From Pseudomonadota bacterium (lineage in GTDB: Bacteria > Pseudomonadota > Alphaproteobacteria > Rhizobiales > Beijerinckiaceae): DNA of 64,000 nt. The position numbers and the translations under genes were made by a program. The stretch lies in NCBI GenBank assembly GCA_021781815.1, contig JAJXWB010000002.1, forward strand, positions 1 through 64,000, in the 5' to 3' direction. The notes beneath the pieces are model-generated. The model was not told the DNA's origin, did not search any database, and saw only the letters and a program-made list of their open reading frames with translations. Shown in pieces: positions 19,709 through 29,280 of this stretch. Each line of letters starts with the position of its first letter. Position 1 is the first letter of the stretch.

Positions 19709-20182
19709 CGCCGGATTCTGGTTTTGCTGCTGGATTTCGGACATCCGTTGCATATAAAGCGCGCCAAAATCGATGGGATCGAGATACAGCGGCGGAAATC
19801 CTCCGTTCCTGACGGCTTCCGCTATAATTTGCCGTGCAAAGGGGAACAGCAGCCTCGGGCATTCGATCATTACAACCGGATGCGTCTGCTCCTGCGGAAT
19901 ATTCAGGAGACGAAATACGCCACAATAGTCCAGCTCGAACTTGAACAGGACGCCAGCGCCCTCGCCCGCCGAGCCTTCAAGTTTCAACAGGACTTCGAAG
20001 TCGCTTTCGGTGAGTTGCTGCGCGTTGACATTGACCTGAATAGAAATATTCGGACCACGCTCTTGCGGCCCAAGCGATTTGGGAGCATTCGGATTTTCAA
20101 AAGAAAAATCTTTCACGTACTGAGAAAGCGTGTTGATTTGAGGCGTCGGATTCGACGCGCCGTTTCCATTGGCTTCCGCCAT
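19691..20182 (-). CDS. secB: Protein-export chaperone SecB
   Basis: Tetrameric cytosolic chaperone that delivers preproteins to SecA. The start ATG 20182 gives MAEANGNGA and has a strong GGAGGAGAA upstream. About 163 aa: [78 protein letters not shown]. The 204-bp gap to the divergent tim44-like gene should hold both promoters. Confidence 0.96.
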   Translation of the reverse strand: MAEANGNGASNPTPQINTLSQYVKDFSFENPNAPKSLGPQERGPNISIQVNVNAQQLTESDFEVLLKLEGSAGEGAGVLFKFELDYCGVFRLLNIPQEQTHPVVMIECPRLLFPFARQIIAEAVRNGGFPPLYLDPIDFGALYMQRMSEIQQQNQNPASVPTA

Positions 20183-20386
20183 GTTCTTCTCCTCCAGGAC
20201 GGCGCCATGAAGCTGAGGCCTTGCCCGTCCAGAACGCCTGAAATAATCGGCCCGCCGGGTAACACGTATCCTCGAGCCAAACAAGCAGCGCCGTACCTTG
20301 GGGTTCAAACATTTGTGGCGTGTCGCGCGACGGACCCTTATTTAGGAGGCAGATCGCTTCAGGGGTCGTGAAAGAGATGTTTCGCC

Positions 20387-21085
20387 ATGCATGATGGTCT
20401 TGATATCACCACGGTCATATTCGCGCTGCTTGCCGTTTTTGTCGTCTGGAAGCTCAAGGCAGTCCTCGGCGCGCGTGTCGATATCGACAGGCGCGCGCCG
20501 AACCGCACGGAAAATCCAAGCGAGACTGGCGCCGGCGGGAGCGTCGTGCGATTGCCAGGGGCGGCGGATCCCGCGACATCGCCGTCGCAGCCCTTTCAGC
20601 GCCTGGACGAATTCGCATCGACCGCGCAGGCGCAGGCGAGCCTTCGCACGATTATTGCCGCGGATCGAACCTTCGACCCCGCGAGGTTTCTGAGTGGAGC
20701 GAAGATGGCCTATGAAATGATTGTCGGGGCATTTGCGGCGGGGGATGGGAAGACACTGGGCGCGCTCCTCAGCCCGGACGTCCTTCGTAGTTTTCTCTCC
20801 GTCGTTGATCAAAGAGCTGCAGCGGGGCAACAGGCGTCGACGCGATTTGTGTCGATCGACGCGGCTGATATCGCTGACGCCACTCTGAAAGAGGGCGTCG
20901 CGCAAATTTCGGTGCGGTTTGCTGCAAAGATGATCAATGTCGTTCGCGACAAGAGCGGCGAGGTCGCGAGCGGAGACCCCGAGACGGTTGTTACCACGGA
21001 CGATCTCTGGACATTCGCGCGGCCTGTGGGGAGCAGCGATCCAGCATGGAAGCTGATTGCGACGGAAAGCGGACATCACCCCTGA
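20387..21085 (+). CDS. Tim44/TimA-family inner-membrane protein
   Basis: 232 aa with one N-terminal membrane segment (ITTVIFALLAVFVVWKLKAVLG, residues ~7-28), a disordered linker, and a C-terminal Tim44-like/NTF2-fold domain: FDPARFLSGAKMAYEMIVGAFAAGD, LGALLSPDVLRSF, ISVRFAAKMINVVRD, DLWTFARP, WKLIATES. Bacterial homologues are thought to act in membrane protein assembly or quality control. Adjacent to secB and mltA as in other Rhizobiales; the fxsA gene often found between secB and this gene is not seen. Confidence 0.82.
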   Translation: MHDGLDITTVIFALLAVFVVWKLKAVLGARVDIDRRAPNRTENPSETGAGGSVVRLPGAADPATSPSQPFQRLDEFASTAQAQASLRTIIAADRTFDPARFLSGAKMAYEMIVGAFAAGDGKTLGALLSPDVLRSFLSVVDQRAAAGQQASTRFVSIDAADIADATLKEGVAQISVRFAAKMINVVRDKSGEVASGDPETVVTTDDLWTFARPVGSSDPAWKLIATESGHHP

Positions 21086-21095
21086 CGAGTGCCCC

Positions 21096-22172
21096 ATGCG
21101 ATTGGAGCCTTTGGCCTTCGATGCTCTGAACGGCTGGAGCCCGGATGAAGTTGTTGCTGCTTGGCCGGCGTTTCGGACGTCATGTATGGCGGTCTTGGAA
21201 AGCCAACCTTGCCTTCGGCGCGGACGACCGCCGCAACAGCGTTTTATCGAGGCATGCCGGCGCTCGATGGACATTGTCGCGACGCCGGAAAATATCGAAA
21301 CAAATTTCCTGTCGACATTCAGACCATTTCTCGTAATGGAGCCCGGCTTCGTTACAGGCTACTACCAACCGGAGCTGACCGGATCGCTTCATAGGACGAG
21401 CGAATTCCGCGCTCCTGTCCTCGCCCGCCCCCCCGATCTTGTCGACATGCGCGACAATGATGTTCCCGGTTGGGATAGGCGGCATGAAGGCGGGCGCCTC
21501 GACGTAGAAGGGCGCCTGAAACCTTATCCCAGCCGTGAGGCGATCGAGGCGGGCGAGATCGACGACCGAACGCATGCGATTCTCTGGCTTGCGGACCATG
21601 TGGAGGTATTTTTCGCGCAAGTTCAGGGTTCTGCGCGGGTTGTCTTGCTCGATGGCCGGCGGTTGAGATTGGTTTACGATGGTCGGAATGGCCGTCCCTA
21701 TTCCTCGATCGGGCGCATCCTGATCGACAGCGGCGCAATACCGGCCGAGGAGATGTCGCTTGCTCGCTGCAAGGCATGGTTGCGTGCGAACGGACTTGAA
21801 ATGGGCGAGCCTGGGCGAGCCGTGCTGCAGCGCAACGAATCTTATGTATTCTTTCGCCTCGAACCGGAACTCGATCGAAACGCCGGGCCGGTCGGCGGCC
21901 AGGGCGTTCCGTTGACCGCAATGCGGTCGATCGCGGTCGATCGCACGGTATGGCCATACGGTACGCCCGTCTGGATTGAAGCCGATCTCGGCGCCGCCGG
22001 GCTGGGGATCGGGCGCGCCGGCCGAATGTTGATTGCCCAGGATACAGGCTCGGCTATCGTTGGACCGGCGCGCGGCGATCTGTACATCGGATCAGGATCC
22101 GCGGCGGGCGAGATTGCCGGAAATATTCGACATCCCGCACGCTTCATCGTTTTCTTGCCGAACGAGACATGA
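21096..22172 (+). CDS. mltA: Membrane-bound lytic murein transglycosylase A-like protein
   Basis: MltA-fold lytic transglycosylase cleaving glycan strands of peptidoglycan. About 358 aa: FVTGYYQPELTGSL in the barrel domain, IGRILIDSGAIPAEEMSL, NESYVFFR, and the 3D-domain MRSIAVDRTVWPYGTPVWIEADL plus MLIAQDTGSAIVGPARGDLYIGSG with the catalytic Asp region. ATG 21096 starts directly at the domain (MRLEPLAFDALNGWS); no signal peptide or lipobox is visible, and TGA at 21054-21056 blocks any longer reading frame except TTG 21057. smr starts on the base after the stop. Confidence 0.87.
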   Translation: MRLEPLAFDALNGWSPDEVVAAWPAFRTSCMAVLESQPCLRRGRPPQQRFIEACRRSMDIVATPENIETNFLSTFRPFLVMEPGFVTGYYQPELTGSLHRTSEFRAPVLARPPDLVDMRDNDVPGWDRRHEGGRLDVEGRLKPYPSREAIEAGEIDDRTHAILWLADHVEVFFAQVQGSARVVLLDGRRLRLVYDGRNGRPYSSIGRILIDSGAIPAEEMSLARCKAWLRANGLEMGEPGRAVLQRNESYVFFRLEPELDRNAGPVGGQGVPLTAMRSIAVDRTVWPYGTPVWIEADLGAAGLGIGRAGRMLIAQDTGSAIVGPARGDLYIGSGSAAGEIAGNIRHPARFIVFLPNET

Positions 22173-22724
22173 ATGCGCGGTCAAACGTTTGCGACTCGAG
22201 AGCTGACAAAGGAAGAAATTGAGCTGTGGCGTTTCGTCACGGCCAATATCCACCCACGCACGCCGCAACGTCCGATTGTGCGAGCGGACATGTCCGCGGC
22301 GGAGCCGAAGTCGACCCGTGCCGATCCCGGGGCATCGTATCCGCCGTCGCGGGCGCCTGATCCGGCGCGAAAACCGCTCGGAATCATCGATCGGCGCCAG
22401 AAACGAGATCTGCAAAAGGGTCACCTGCCGATCGACGCCAGATTGGATCTCCACGGATGCACGGTCGCCGAAGCGCATAATCGGGTCGCCGAGTTCCTGA
22501 CCCGCGCCCAGCGCGACGGAGCCAGGGTCGCGCTGATCGTCACAGGCAAAGGCAAGGGGGCCGCAAATTTGGCCGGGGGATATCGCGAAATTGGGATATT
22601 GAGACGCCAGGCGCCGCTCTGGCTTGCGGATCGACGTCTGAGGCACGTTGTGGCCGCATTCGCCGAGGCTGAGGCGGCTCACGGCGGATCGGGCGCGCTT
22701 TATGTTCGCCTTCGCAGGCGCTGA
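22173..22724 (+). CDS. Smr-domain protein
   Basis: 183 aa. The C-terminal Smr domain shows DARLDLHGCTVAEAHNRV (LDLHG motif) and RVALIVTGKGKG (TGKG motif), with a final GGSGALYVRLRRR. Smr domains are nicking endonuclease or RNA-binding modules; stand-alone versions in bacteria are linked to ribosome-collision cleavage or to unknown nucleic-acid processing. The N-terminal ~80 residues are Pro/Arg/Ala-rich and probably disordered. The start ATG abuts the mltA TGA. Confidence 0.85.
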   Translation: MRGQTFATRELTKEEIELWRFVTANIHPRTPQRPIVRADMSAAEPKSTRADPGASYPPSRAPDPARKPLGIIDRRQKRDLQKGHLPIDARLDLHGCTVAEAHNRVAEFLTRAQRDGARVALIVTGKGKGAANLAGGYREIGILRRQAPLWLADRRLRHVVAAFAEAEAAHGGSGALYVRLRRR

Positions 22725-22735
22725 CGGGGTCAACC

Positions 22736-23131
22736 GTGACGCCGTTCGGAGCCAGATTACGACAAATGCGCGCAGATCGAGGGCTGACGCTCAAGGAAAT
22801 GGCGGAAGCCATTGGGGTTTCCTCAGCCTATCTGTCAGCGCTCGAACATGGAAAACGAGGCGCCCCCACATGGTTCCTGGTGCAGAGGATCATTTCTTAT
22901 TTCAACGTGATCTGGGACGACGCCGAGAGTTTGTGTCGCCTCGCACAGATCTCCAGCCCGCGGATCAGGCTTGACACATCCGGCGCCATCCCCGAGGCGA
23001 CCGAATTTGCTAATTTTTTCGCGAAATCGATTGCGAATCTGGAGCGGCGCGATTTCGCAGCGCTCACGCATGGCGTAGAGCAGGCGCTTGCACGAAAACG
23101 GCGGGCCGACGGCAAAACTTCCGGTTCGTAG
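22736..23131 (+). CDS. XRE-family helix-turn-helix protein
   Basis: 131 aa starting at GTG 22736. The N-terminal HTH is FGARLRQMRADRGLTLKEMAEAIGVSSAYLSALEHGKRG, followed by a helical tail ending in a basic stretch (ALARKRRADGK). It is an XRE/Cro-type DNA-binding regulator with no attached ligand domain. Position downstream of smr and 21 bp before the PfkB kinase suggests the same transcript. Its target is unknown. Confidence 0.85.
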   Translation: MTPFGARLRQMRADRGLTLKEMAEAIGVSSAYLSALEHGKRGAPTWFLVQRIISYFNVIWDDAESLCRLAQISSPRIRLDTSGAIPEATEFANFFAKSIANLERRDFAALTHGVEQALARKRRADGKTSGS

Positions 23132-23152
23132 CCGCGATTTGAGGAGCAGCTG

Positions 23153-24151
23153 ATGATATCAAACGCCCGATTCGACGTTCTTGGCATCGGAAACGCGATC
23201 GTCGACGTCATTGCTCCAGCAGAAGATGACTTCCTCTTGGCGCACGCTCTGCACAAGGGGGGGATGACCCTGATCGACCACGAGACATCCGCGCGGCTTT
23301 ATGGGGCGATGGGTCCGGCGACGATTATGTCCGGCGGGTCGGCGGCCAACACGATGGTGGGGATCGCGAGTCTGGGAGGCAGCGCAGCCTTTATCGGCAA
23401 GGTGCGCGACGACGAAGCCGGTCGAGCATTCCATCATGATATCCAGGCCGCCGGGGTGACTTTTCCAACTGTCGCGGCAACCGCAGGAGCGGCGACGGCC
23501 CGCTGTCTCGTGCATGTAACGCCGGACGGCGAACGAACGATGTCCACGTTTCTGGGCGCTTGCGTCGAACTCGGGCCGAAGGACATTGATGAATCCTATG
23601 TCGCAGCGGCCCGCATCGTCTATCTCGAAGGCTACCTCTGGGATCCGCCCGACGCCAAGGCCGCATTTCGCAAAGCGGCCGACATAGCCCATCGGTCAGG
23701 CGCGAGAATTGCGTTGACGCTGTCGGATTCGTTTTGCGTCGACCGCTACCGCGGGGAATTTCTCGACCTGCTGCGTACAGGAATGGTTGATATCCTGTTC
23801 AGCAATACGAGCGAGCTGCACGCGCTATATCAGACGGCTGACCTGGACACAGCCATCGGCGAACTGAAAAAAGAAAAGCTGTTGTCCTTCGTCACCTGCT
23901 CCGGCGAGGGTTGCCTCGTCGTTGACCGCAGCGAGGTGCAATCGGTTATCGCTGCACCGATCGAGCGCCTCGTCGACACCACCGGCGCCGGCGATCTTTT
24001 CGCGGCAGGGGCCCTGTTCGGCGTGGCGCGCGGCTTCCCTCTCGCCCGATGCGCCGCGATCGGCGCGCTTGCTGCGGCGGAAGTAATTCAGCACTATGGC
24101 GCGAGACCGGAATGTTCGCTGGCCGATCTGATCACGCAGGCGGGAATTTAA
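23153..24151 (+). CDS. PfkB-family carbohydrate/nucleoside kinase (adenosine-kinase-like)
   Basis: 332 aa ribokinase-fold kinase. It begins FDVLGIGNAIVDVIA, has MSGGSAANTMVGIASLGGSAAFIGKV (PfkB signature 1 region), CLVHVTPDGERTMSTFLGA, and the C-terminal signature VDTTGAGDLFAAGALFGVARG with the anion hole and catalytic Asp. Close to bacterial proteins annotated as adenosine kinase, though the substrate cannot be proven. GAGGAGC precedes ATG 23153. Converges with dnaA 14 bp away. Confidence 0.87.
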   Translation: MISNARFDVLGIGNAIVDVIAPAEDDFLLAHALHKGGMTLIDHETSARLYGAMGPATIMSGGSAANTMVGIASLGGSAAFIGKVRDDEAGRAFHHDIQAAGVTFPTVAATAGAATARCLVHVTPDGERTMSTFLGACVELGPKDIDESYVAAARIVYLEGYLWDPPDAKAAFRKAADIAHRSGARIALTLSDSFCVDRYRGEFLDLLRTGMVDILFSNTSELHALYQTADLDTAIGELKKEKLLSFVTCSGEGCLVVDRSEVQSVIAAPIERLVDTTGAGDLFAAGALFGVARGFPLARCAAIGALAAAEVIQHYGARPECSLADLITQAGI

Positions 24152-24165
24152 CTAACGCGCGCCAT

Positions 24166-25662
24166 TCAGACTTCCGTGAGCATGCGCTTCAGAAACTCGA
24201 TGTCTTGCGCAACGCTTTTGTCAATCGCTGCAAGGCCTTCGATCTTGCGCACAGCGTGAAGCACGGTCGTGTGATCGCGCCCTCCAAATCTCCGCCCGAT
24301 TTCGGGCAGCGAACGCGGCGTAAGCACTTTCGACAAGAACATGGCGATCTGACGAGGTCGCACAACAGCCGCGGTGCGACGGGAAGACAGGAGATCCGCA
24401 CGGCTGACATTGTAGTGATTGGCGACGAGTTTCTGGATATCCTCAATCTTGACCTTCTTGGGATCACGCGTGCGAATGAGGTCTCTGATCGCGAGTTCGG
24501 TGCCTTCGACGGTTAGCGGAGCGCCGGTCAACGTAACGAGCGCAAGCATGCGGTTGATCGCGCCTTCGAGATCGCGACCGTTTGTATCAATGGTCCTGGC
24601 GACATAGCGCAGCACCGCGTCGGGAACGACAAAGCCGGGTTGCCGCTTCTGCGCAACCGCGGCGCGCGCAGAGAGGATTTCAAGACGCAGCGATTCCTCG
24701 AACGATCCAAGTTCCAGACAGAGCCCCCCGGACAATCGGGATTTTATGCGCTCGTCGAGGCTCTCGAGATCGACCGCCGCGCGGTCGGCGGCGACGACGA
24801 CCTGCCGGCCCGAATCGAGAAGCGAATTCAGGACGTGTCCGAATTCGTGCTGGATGACCTTTCCGTTCAGAAACTGCACATCGTCGATAATCAGAAGATC
24901 AATCGTTCGAAGGTTCTCCTTGAAGGCGATGGCCGTTTGATTTTTGAGCGAAGCGACAAAGCCGTACATGAACTTTTCAGCAGTCAGATAGACGACTGTC
25001 CGCCCAAGCTGTTCGGCTGCTTGCGCAATCGATTGGACGAGATGGGTCTTCCCCAGGCCAACGCTTGCGTGAAGGTAGAAAGGGTTGAACTCGATCGCAT
25101 CGCCTGGCGTGGCCGCGGCGATCCGCTGCGAGGCATCATACGCCATCTTGTTGCTGGCGCTGACAACGAAAGTTTTGAAAGTCATCCTGCGGTCCAGCGG
25201 CGACCCGCCAACGCCATGGCTCTCAGACCCCTCGCCGCGAGCGCTCGCGTTGGCGCCTTTTTGAACAGGCAAATGCCCGGTTGCCAGCTCGCTTCTTTGC
25301 GTCGAAGAGGAAAGCTGGGTGTCATTTTCGTTGGCGCGCCCGGGCCTGGAAGGCGTGCGCGACGACGAACGGACCCGAATTTCGATCTCCCGAATGTCCG
25401 TCATTTCAGCCGCGAAGATCGCCCGGATGCGATCGAGATAATGAAGTTGTATCCAGCTCTTCAGAAACTTGGTGGGAACGGAAAGGATGGCCGCGCCGTT
25501 CTCGACGCTGTCGAGTTCAATTCGCGCGAACCATGAATCAAATTTCGCATCGCCAAGTTCGGCGCGCAGGCGCGCGCAGACGCGCTTCCAGTTTTCGCCC
25601 GACAATGGCTGTTCGTCTGCTGTTGGCGTCATGCGCGACGCATGGGAAGTCAAGCTCGCCAT
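24166..25662 (-). CDS. dnaA: Chromosomal replication initiator DnaA
   Basis: AAA+ initiator that binds DnaA boxes and melts oriC. 498 aa: domain I (NWKRVCARLRAELGDAKFDSWF), a variable linker, then AAA+ Walker A HASVGLGKTHLVQSIA, Walker B LLIIDDVQFL, and domain IV ending in the signature GRRFGGRDHTTVLHAVRKIE. The start ATG 25662 is kept although the ribosome site is weak; ATG 25632 is an alternative. It lies 8 kb from the proposed oriC and next to rpsT, as in other Rhizobiales. Confidence 0.97.
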   Translation of the reverse strand: MASLTSHASRMTPTADEQPLSGENWKRVCARLRAELGDAKFDSWFARIELDSVENGAAILSVPTKFLKSWIQLHYLDRIRAIFAAEMTDIREIEIRVRSSSRTPSRPGRANENDTQLSSSTQRSELATGHLPVQKGANASARGEGSESHGVGGSPLDRRMTFKTFVVSASNKMAYDASQRIAAATPGDAIEFNPFYLHASVGLGKTHLVQSIAQAAEQLGRTVVYLTAEKFMYGFVASLKNQTAIAFKENLRTIDLLIIDDVQFLNGKVIQHEFGHVLNSLLDSGRQVVVAADRAAVDLESLDERIKSRLSGGLCLELGSFEESLRLEILSARAAVAQKRQPGFVVPDAVLRYVARTIDTNGRDLEGAINRMLALVTLTGAPLTVEGTELAIRDLIRTRDPKKVKIEDIQKLVANHYNVSRADLLSSRRTAAVVRPRQIAMFLSKVLTPRSLPEIGRRFGGRDHTTVLHAVRKIEGLAAIDKSVAQDIEFLKRMLTEV

Positions 25663-26442
25663 CTAAGTTCTCAGCCCCAATTGGACGCGCGCGATTCCAC
25701 ACGCTCGCCTGAAGCGAGTCGCTGCGCCTAAGTTTTCAGTGATGTGCGGAGTGCAGAAAGCCGCGCCGTCTATCGTCGGACGGCGGTGGTACTGCAATTC
25801 ATGCGCGACGGGCTCTCTCTTGTACTGTAACAAGCCCAGGCGAACTTGCGGCTCCGGCAGGACTCGCTGTCGACAACCAGAGGACGGTAGCCTGACGGTT
25901 GAGATACGTGCCGCACAATAGTCTCCTCGATCGCATTTCCACGTCGAACGTCGCGCATGGCGATAAGCCGCACGCAGCGAGCCATGACTGTGCCCACCGT
26001 TCTTGGAACCGCGCCTGTAACGAACGCAAAACTTCGCTGAAGGCGCCAAACCGATCTGCGCCGCCGCCGTCTTGTTTGTGTGATTTCCCTCAGCAACTCG
26101 ACAGTAGCGATGACGGGTTGCAGCGGCAACCGGCTTTGTCGCCGTGGCGACACAATCGAGAATCGCTAAAAGCCAAGCTTGTGCAATCAATTGAGCTAAT
26201 TAATTGATTCTATTAGTTCAGTTAGGAACGATTGCCCTGATCCGGCGCGCGCACAAAATGAAACAGAGCGCTCCGGCGCGGTCCAGTTTTGGGAGTCAAG
26301 TGCCGCGTCCGCGCTATCAAACGCGACTTTGACGGCAAATCTTTGAATCCTATCGAAAACGAATGTGCGCCGTTCACGCGAGTGTTAAAAAATCTCTAAT
26401 GTGGCAATTAGCTTGACTCTAAAGATCTTTCCGCTGTGCAAA
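25663..26442. other. Long non-coding gap upstream of dnaA
   Basis: About 780 bp between dnaA and the rpsT terminator without a convincing gene. It holds an AT-rich island at ~26185-26225 (around CTAATTAATTGATTC) followed by moderately AT-rich DNA to 26440. This should carry the dnaA promoter and leader on the minus strand. No good DnaA boxes were seen by eye, so I rank it below the hemE gap as an origin candidate. Confidence 0.5.
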
Positions 26443-26468
26443 CAAAAAGAGCCGGCTTGCGCCGGCTC
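26443..26468 (-). terminator. Rho-independent terminator of rpsT
   Basis: Read on the minus strand, GAGCCGGC-GCAA-GCCGGCTC is an 8-bp GC-rich stem with a 4-base loop, followed directly by TTTTTG. It lies 30 bp downstream of the rpsT stop, as expected for an abundant ribosomal-protein transcript. Confidence 0.92.
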
Positions 26469-26497
26469 CAGAATACACCTCTGAACCTTGAGCGTGG

Positions 26498-26764
26498 CTA
26501 TTTTGTCATAGCCTTCACACGCGCCGTCAAGCGCGACACTTTTCGCGAAGCGGTATTCTTGTGCACGATACCCTTTTGAGCCGCGCGCATGACCAAAGGC
26601 TCCACTTCGGAGAGCGCCGTCGCAGCCACGGCCTGATCGCCGCTGGCGATAGCCTCTTCGACCTTGCGCAGGTAGGTCCGCATCTGGCCGCGGCGCGCGC
26701 GGCGCACAGCGGTGCGCCGTGCAATCTTGCGTACGGCCTTCTTGGCCGAACTCGTATTCGCCAT
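26498..26764 (-). CDS. rpsT: 30S ribosomal protein S20
   Basis: 88-residue basic protein of the 30S subunit: [52 protein letters not shown] 26764 is chosen because GAGGAT lies ~7 nt before it, whereas ATG 26770 would leave no spacing. A strong terminator follows at 26443-26468. Adjacent to dnaA in the standard alphaproteobacterial arrangement. Confidence 0.97.
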   Translation of the reverse strand: MANTSSAKKAVRKIARRTAVRRARRGQMRTYLRKVEEAIASGDQAVAATALSEVEPLVMRAAQKGIVHKNTASRKVSRLTARVKAMTK

Positions 26765-26893
26765 TGTCATATCCTCGAAGCCAGCGCAGGCGGCGCCGCA
26801 AATCCCAAAAGAGCGAGCCCGGCTCTAACGGGTAAAGCCGGGCGACGGGGTTTAATATGCAGGAATTCTCCGGTCGTCAACGGGGCCGTGAAG

Positions 26894-27691
26894 TCAGCGG
26901 TTCCGGAAATGCGGATCGCGCTTTTCAACGAACGCGGCCATACCCTCTGCCTTGTCCTCGAGCGCGAACATGGAATGGAAGACGCGACGCTCGAACCGGA
27001 TGCCCTCTGCAAGAGTTGTCTCGTAGGCGCGATTGACCGTTTCCTTTGTCAACATTGTCGCCGGGCGCGAGAAGGCGGCGATAACGCTGGCGGCCTTGAG
27101 CGCCTCCTCGACCAGGCTGTCTGCCGGGACGATCCGGGACACCAGGCCCGCCCGCTCGGCTTCCGAGGCGTCCATCATCCTTCCGGTCAAGCAAAGATCC
27201 ATGGCCTTCGACTTGCCGACGAAGCGCGTCAGCCGTTGAGTTCCGCCGACGCCGGGCATTACGCCCAGCTTGATCTCCGGCTGACCAAATTTGGCCGAGT
27301 CGGCGGCGATGATGAAATCGCACATCATTGCGAGTTCGCATCCGCCGCCAAGCGCAAAGCCGGCGACCGCCGCGATCAAGGGTTTGCGCACCCTGGACAC
27401 CTGCTCCCACGAGGAAATGAAGTCTTCGAGATAGGCGTCCATATAAGTTTTAGGCAGCATTTCCTTGATGTCGGCGCCAGCCGCGAAGGCCTTCGGAGAT
27501 CCCGTCAGGACCACGCAGCCAATAGCGTCGGCCTTCTCGAACGCTGCGAGCGCGATGTTCAGTTCGCCGATCAGGTCTGAATTCAGGGCGTTCAACGCCT
27601 GCGGTCGATTGAGCCTGACGAGCCCGACGTTGCCGTGCGTCTCGACGATGATGTTTGCGAATTCCAAAGCCGCCTCCGTGCGATGCGCCAT
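26894..27691 (-). CDS. Enoyl-CoA hydratase
   Basis: Crotonase-fold hydratase of 265 aa converting trans-2-enoyl-CoA to 3-hydroxyacyl-CoA. Both catalytic glutamates of the mitochondrial-type enzyme are present: [18 protein letters not shown] (first Glu and oxyanion Gly) and [20 protein letters not shown] (second Glu). CoA-binding segment [11 protein letters not shown] is intact. It lies between rpsT and cysK on the same strand, as an echA gene does next to rpsT in many relatives. Confidence 0.92.
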   Translation of the reverse strand: MAHRTEAALEFANIIVETHGNVGLVRLNRPQALNALNSDLIGELNIALAAFEKADAIGCVVLTGSPKAFAAGADIKEMLPKTYMDAYLEDFISSWEQVSRVRKPLIAAVAGFALGGGCELAMMCDFIIAADSAKFGQPEIKLGVMPGVGGTQRLTRFVGKSKAMDLCLTGRMMDASEAERAGLVSRIVPADSLVEEALKAASVIAAFSRPATMLTKETVNRAYETTLAEGIRFERRVFHSMFALEDKAEGMAAFVEKRDPHFRNR

Positions 27692-27724
27692 CCGCGGCCG
27701 CGCGGGCGACGGATTGTCCCGCCG

Positions 27725-28684
27725 TTATAGACCCTCGAACAGCGCAGTCGACAGGTACCGCTCGGCGAATGAGGGAATTATGATGACGATGTTCTTCCCC
27801 TCCATTCCCGGCCGCGAACCGACTTCAATGGCGGCCGCAATGGCGGCGCCCGAGGAAATGCCGACCGGGACGCCTTCGAGCCGCGCGACGAGTCGGGCCG
27901 TATCGAACGCGGCCTGATTGCTGACCTTGGCCACCTCGTCGACGATGGAGCGATCCATCACCGCCGGAACGAAACCGGCGCCGATTCCCTGGATCTTGTG
28001 CGGGCCAGGCTGGCCGCCGGACAGCACGGGCGAGTCTTCCGGCTCTACTGCGACGATCCGGAGCGCGGGCTTTCGCGGCTTCAACGCCTGCCCGACGCCC
28101 GTGATCGTTCCTCCCGTGCCGACGCCGGAAATGAAAACGTCGATCTGTCCATCCGTATCGTTCCAGATCTCCTCGGCCGTCGTCCGGCGGTGAATGTCGG
28201 GGTTGGCAGGATTTTCAAATTGTTGCGGGATGACGGCGTCGGGGATTGTCCTCGCGAGTTCTTCAGCCTTTGCAATGGCGCCTTTCATGCCCTGCGTTGC
28301 TGGGGTCAGTTCGAGTTCCGCTCCGAGCAGCGCCAGCATTTTGCGGCGTTCGATCGACATCGATTCCGGCATTACGAGAATAAGCCGATAACCGCGGGCT
28401 GCGGCCACAAAGGCGAGCGCAATCCCGGTGTTGCCGGAGGTGGGCTCAATCAGCACGGATTTGCCGGGAGCGATGCGACCGGTCGCCTCCATTGCGGCTA
28501 CCATGTTGACGCCGATACGATCTTTCACGCTGGCGATCGGGTTGAAGAATTCGAGTTTGGCAAGGAGGCTGGCCTTCACTCCTTTTTCCTTTGCGAGGCG
28601 GTCGAGCCGCACGAGCGGCGTATCGCCGATGGTCTGCGTGATCGAATCATAGATTCGGCCCCGCCCCGGTTTGCCCTGCATCAT
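27725..28684 (-). CDS. cysK: Cysteine synthase A (O-acetylserine sulfhydrylase)
   Basis: PLP enzyme making L-cysteine from O-acetylserine and sulfide. 319 aa: [26 protein letters not shown] (Schiff-base Lys), [17 protein letters not shown] (substrate loop), and the phosphate-binding [19 protein letters not shown] lies ~7 nt before the double ATG (28684/28681). CysK and CysM are hard to separate by eye; the sequence looks like CysK. Confidence 0.93.
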   Translation of the reverse strand: MMQGKPGRGRIYDSITQTIGDTPLVRLDRLAKEKGVKASLLAKLEFFNPIASVKDRIGVNMVAAMEATGRIAPGKSVLIEPTSGNTGIALAFVAAARGYRLILVMPESMSIERRKMLALLGAELELTPATQGMKGAIAKAEELARTIPDAVIPQQFENPANPDIHRRTTAEEIWNDTDGQIDVFISGVGTGGTITGVGQALKPRKPALRIVAVEPEDSPVLSGGQPGPHKIQGIGAGFVPAVMDRSIVDEVAKVSNQAAFDTARLVARLEGVPVGISSGAAIAAAIEVGSRPGMEGKNIVIIIPSFAERYLSTALFEGL

Positions 28685-28791
28685 CCGAACTCTCCCCGCT
28701 GTACTCCGCTCGCAAATGCGCTAGCCGGAGGATTGTCGGCACTCGTGTCTTTGAGTTCAATTGCAAATTTGCGCGGCTTGTCAGCAAAAAA

Positions 28792-29280
28792 TCAACGCCG
28801 TGGTGGATTCAGGGAGATATTTGTGCCTGTTGAGCCAAATCCGCCCGCGCCGCGCTTCGTGTCCGAGAGCGAATCCGCCAGGGCCGTCTGGATGCGCGAC
28901 ACCGGCGCGACGACGAGCTGCGCAATCCGGGCGCCGCGTTCAACGCGCCAAGGAGCTTGACCCAGGTTGACGAGCAGAACCTTGATCTCGCCCCGGTAGT
29001 CGCAATCGATCGTGCCGGGCGAATTCAGGACGGTCACGCCGTGATTCAGCGCAAGCCCCGATCGCGGACGAATCTGGGCTTCGAAGCCTTGCGGCAATTC
29101 GATCGAAAATCCCGCCGGAACCAGCGCGCGCGCGCCAGGAGTCAACAGCAAGTGCTCCGGCGCGGCAAGTGCGCACATGAGGTCCATTCCCGCCGCGCCG
29201 TTGCTTTGATATGAGGGCGGCTCCAGCCCCGAGGCATGAGGCCAGCGCAAAAAGCGAACGATCGGCGGCGAGGCTGTCAT
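28792..29280 (-). CDS. dut: Deoxyuridine 5'-triphosphate nucleotidohydrolase (dUTPase)
   Basis: Trimeric dUTPase keeping uracil out of DNA and supplying dUMP. 162 aa with the five family motifs: [34 protein letters not shown] (uracil pocket), [10 protein letters not shown], and the C-terminal P-loop-like [10 protein letters not shown]. Overlaps the coaBC stop/start by 4 bp; this is the last gene of the ubiE-ubiB-coaBC-dut transcription unit. Confidence 0.96.
   Translation of the reverse strand: MTASPPIVRFLRWPHASGLEPPSYQSNGAAGMDLMCALAAPEHLLLTPGARALVPAGFSIELPQGFEAQIRPRSGLALNHGVTVLNSPGTIDCDYRGEIKVLLVNLGQAPWRVERGARIAQLVVAPVSRIQTALADSLSDTKRGAGGFGSTGTNISLNPPRR

Noticed and set aside
20342-21274. 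Long minus-strand frame opposite the tim44-like gene and the start of mltA
   Set aside because: Antisense to conserved genes and Arg-rich; a shadow.
25663-26442. dnaA upstream gap considered as an origin
   Set aside because: Few DnaA-box-like sites seen and no divergence of gene direction; the hemE gap fits better.
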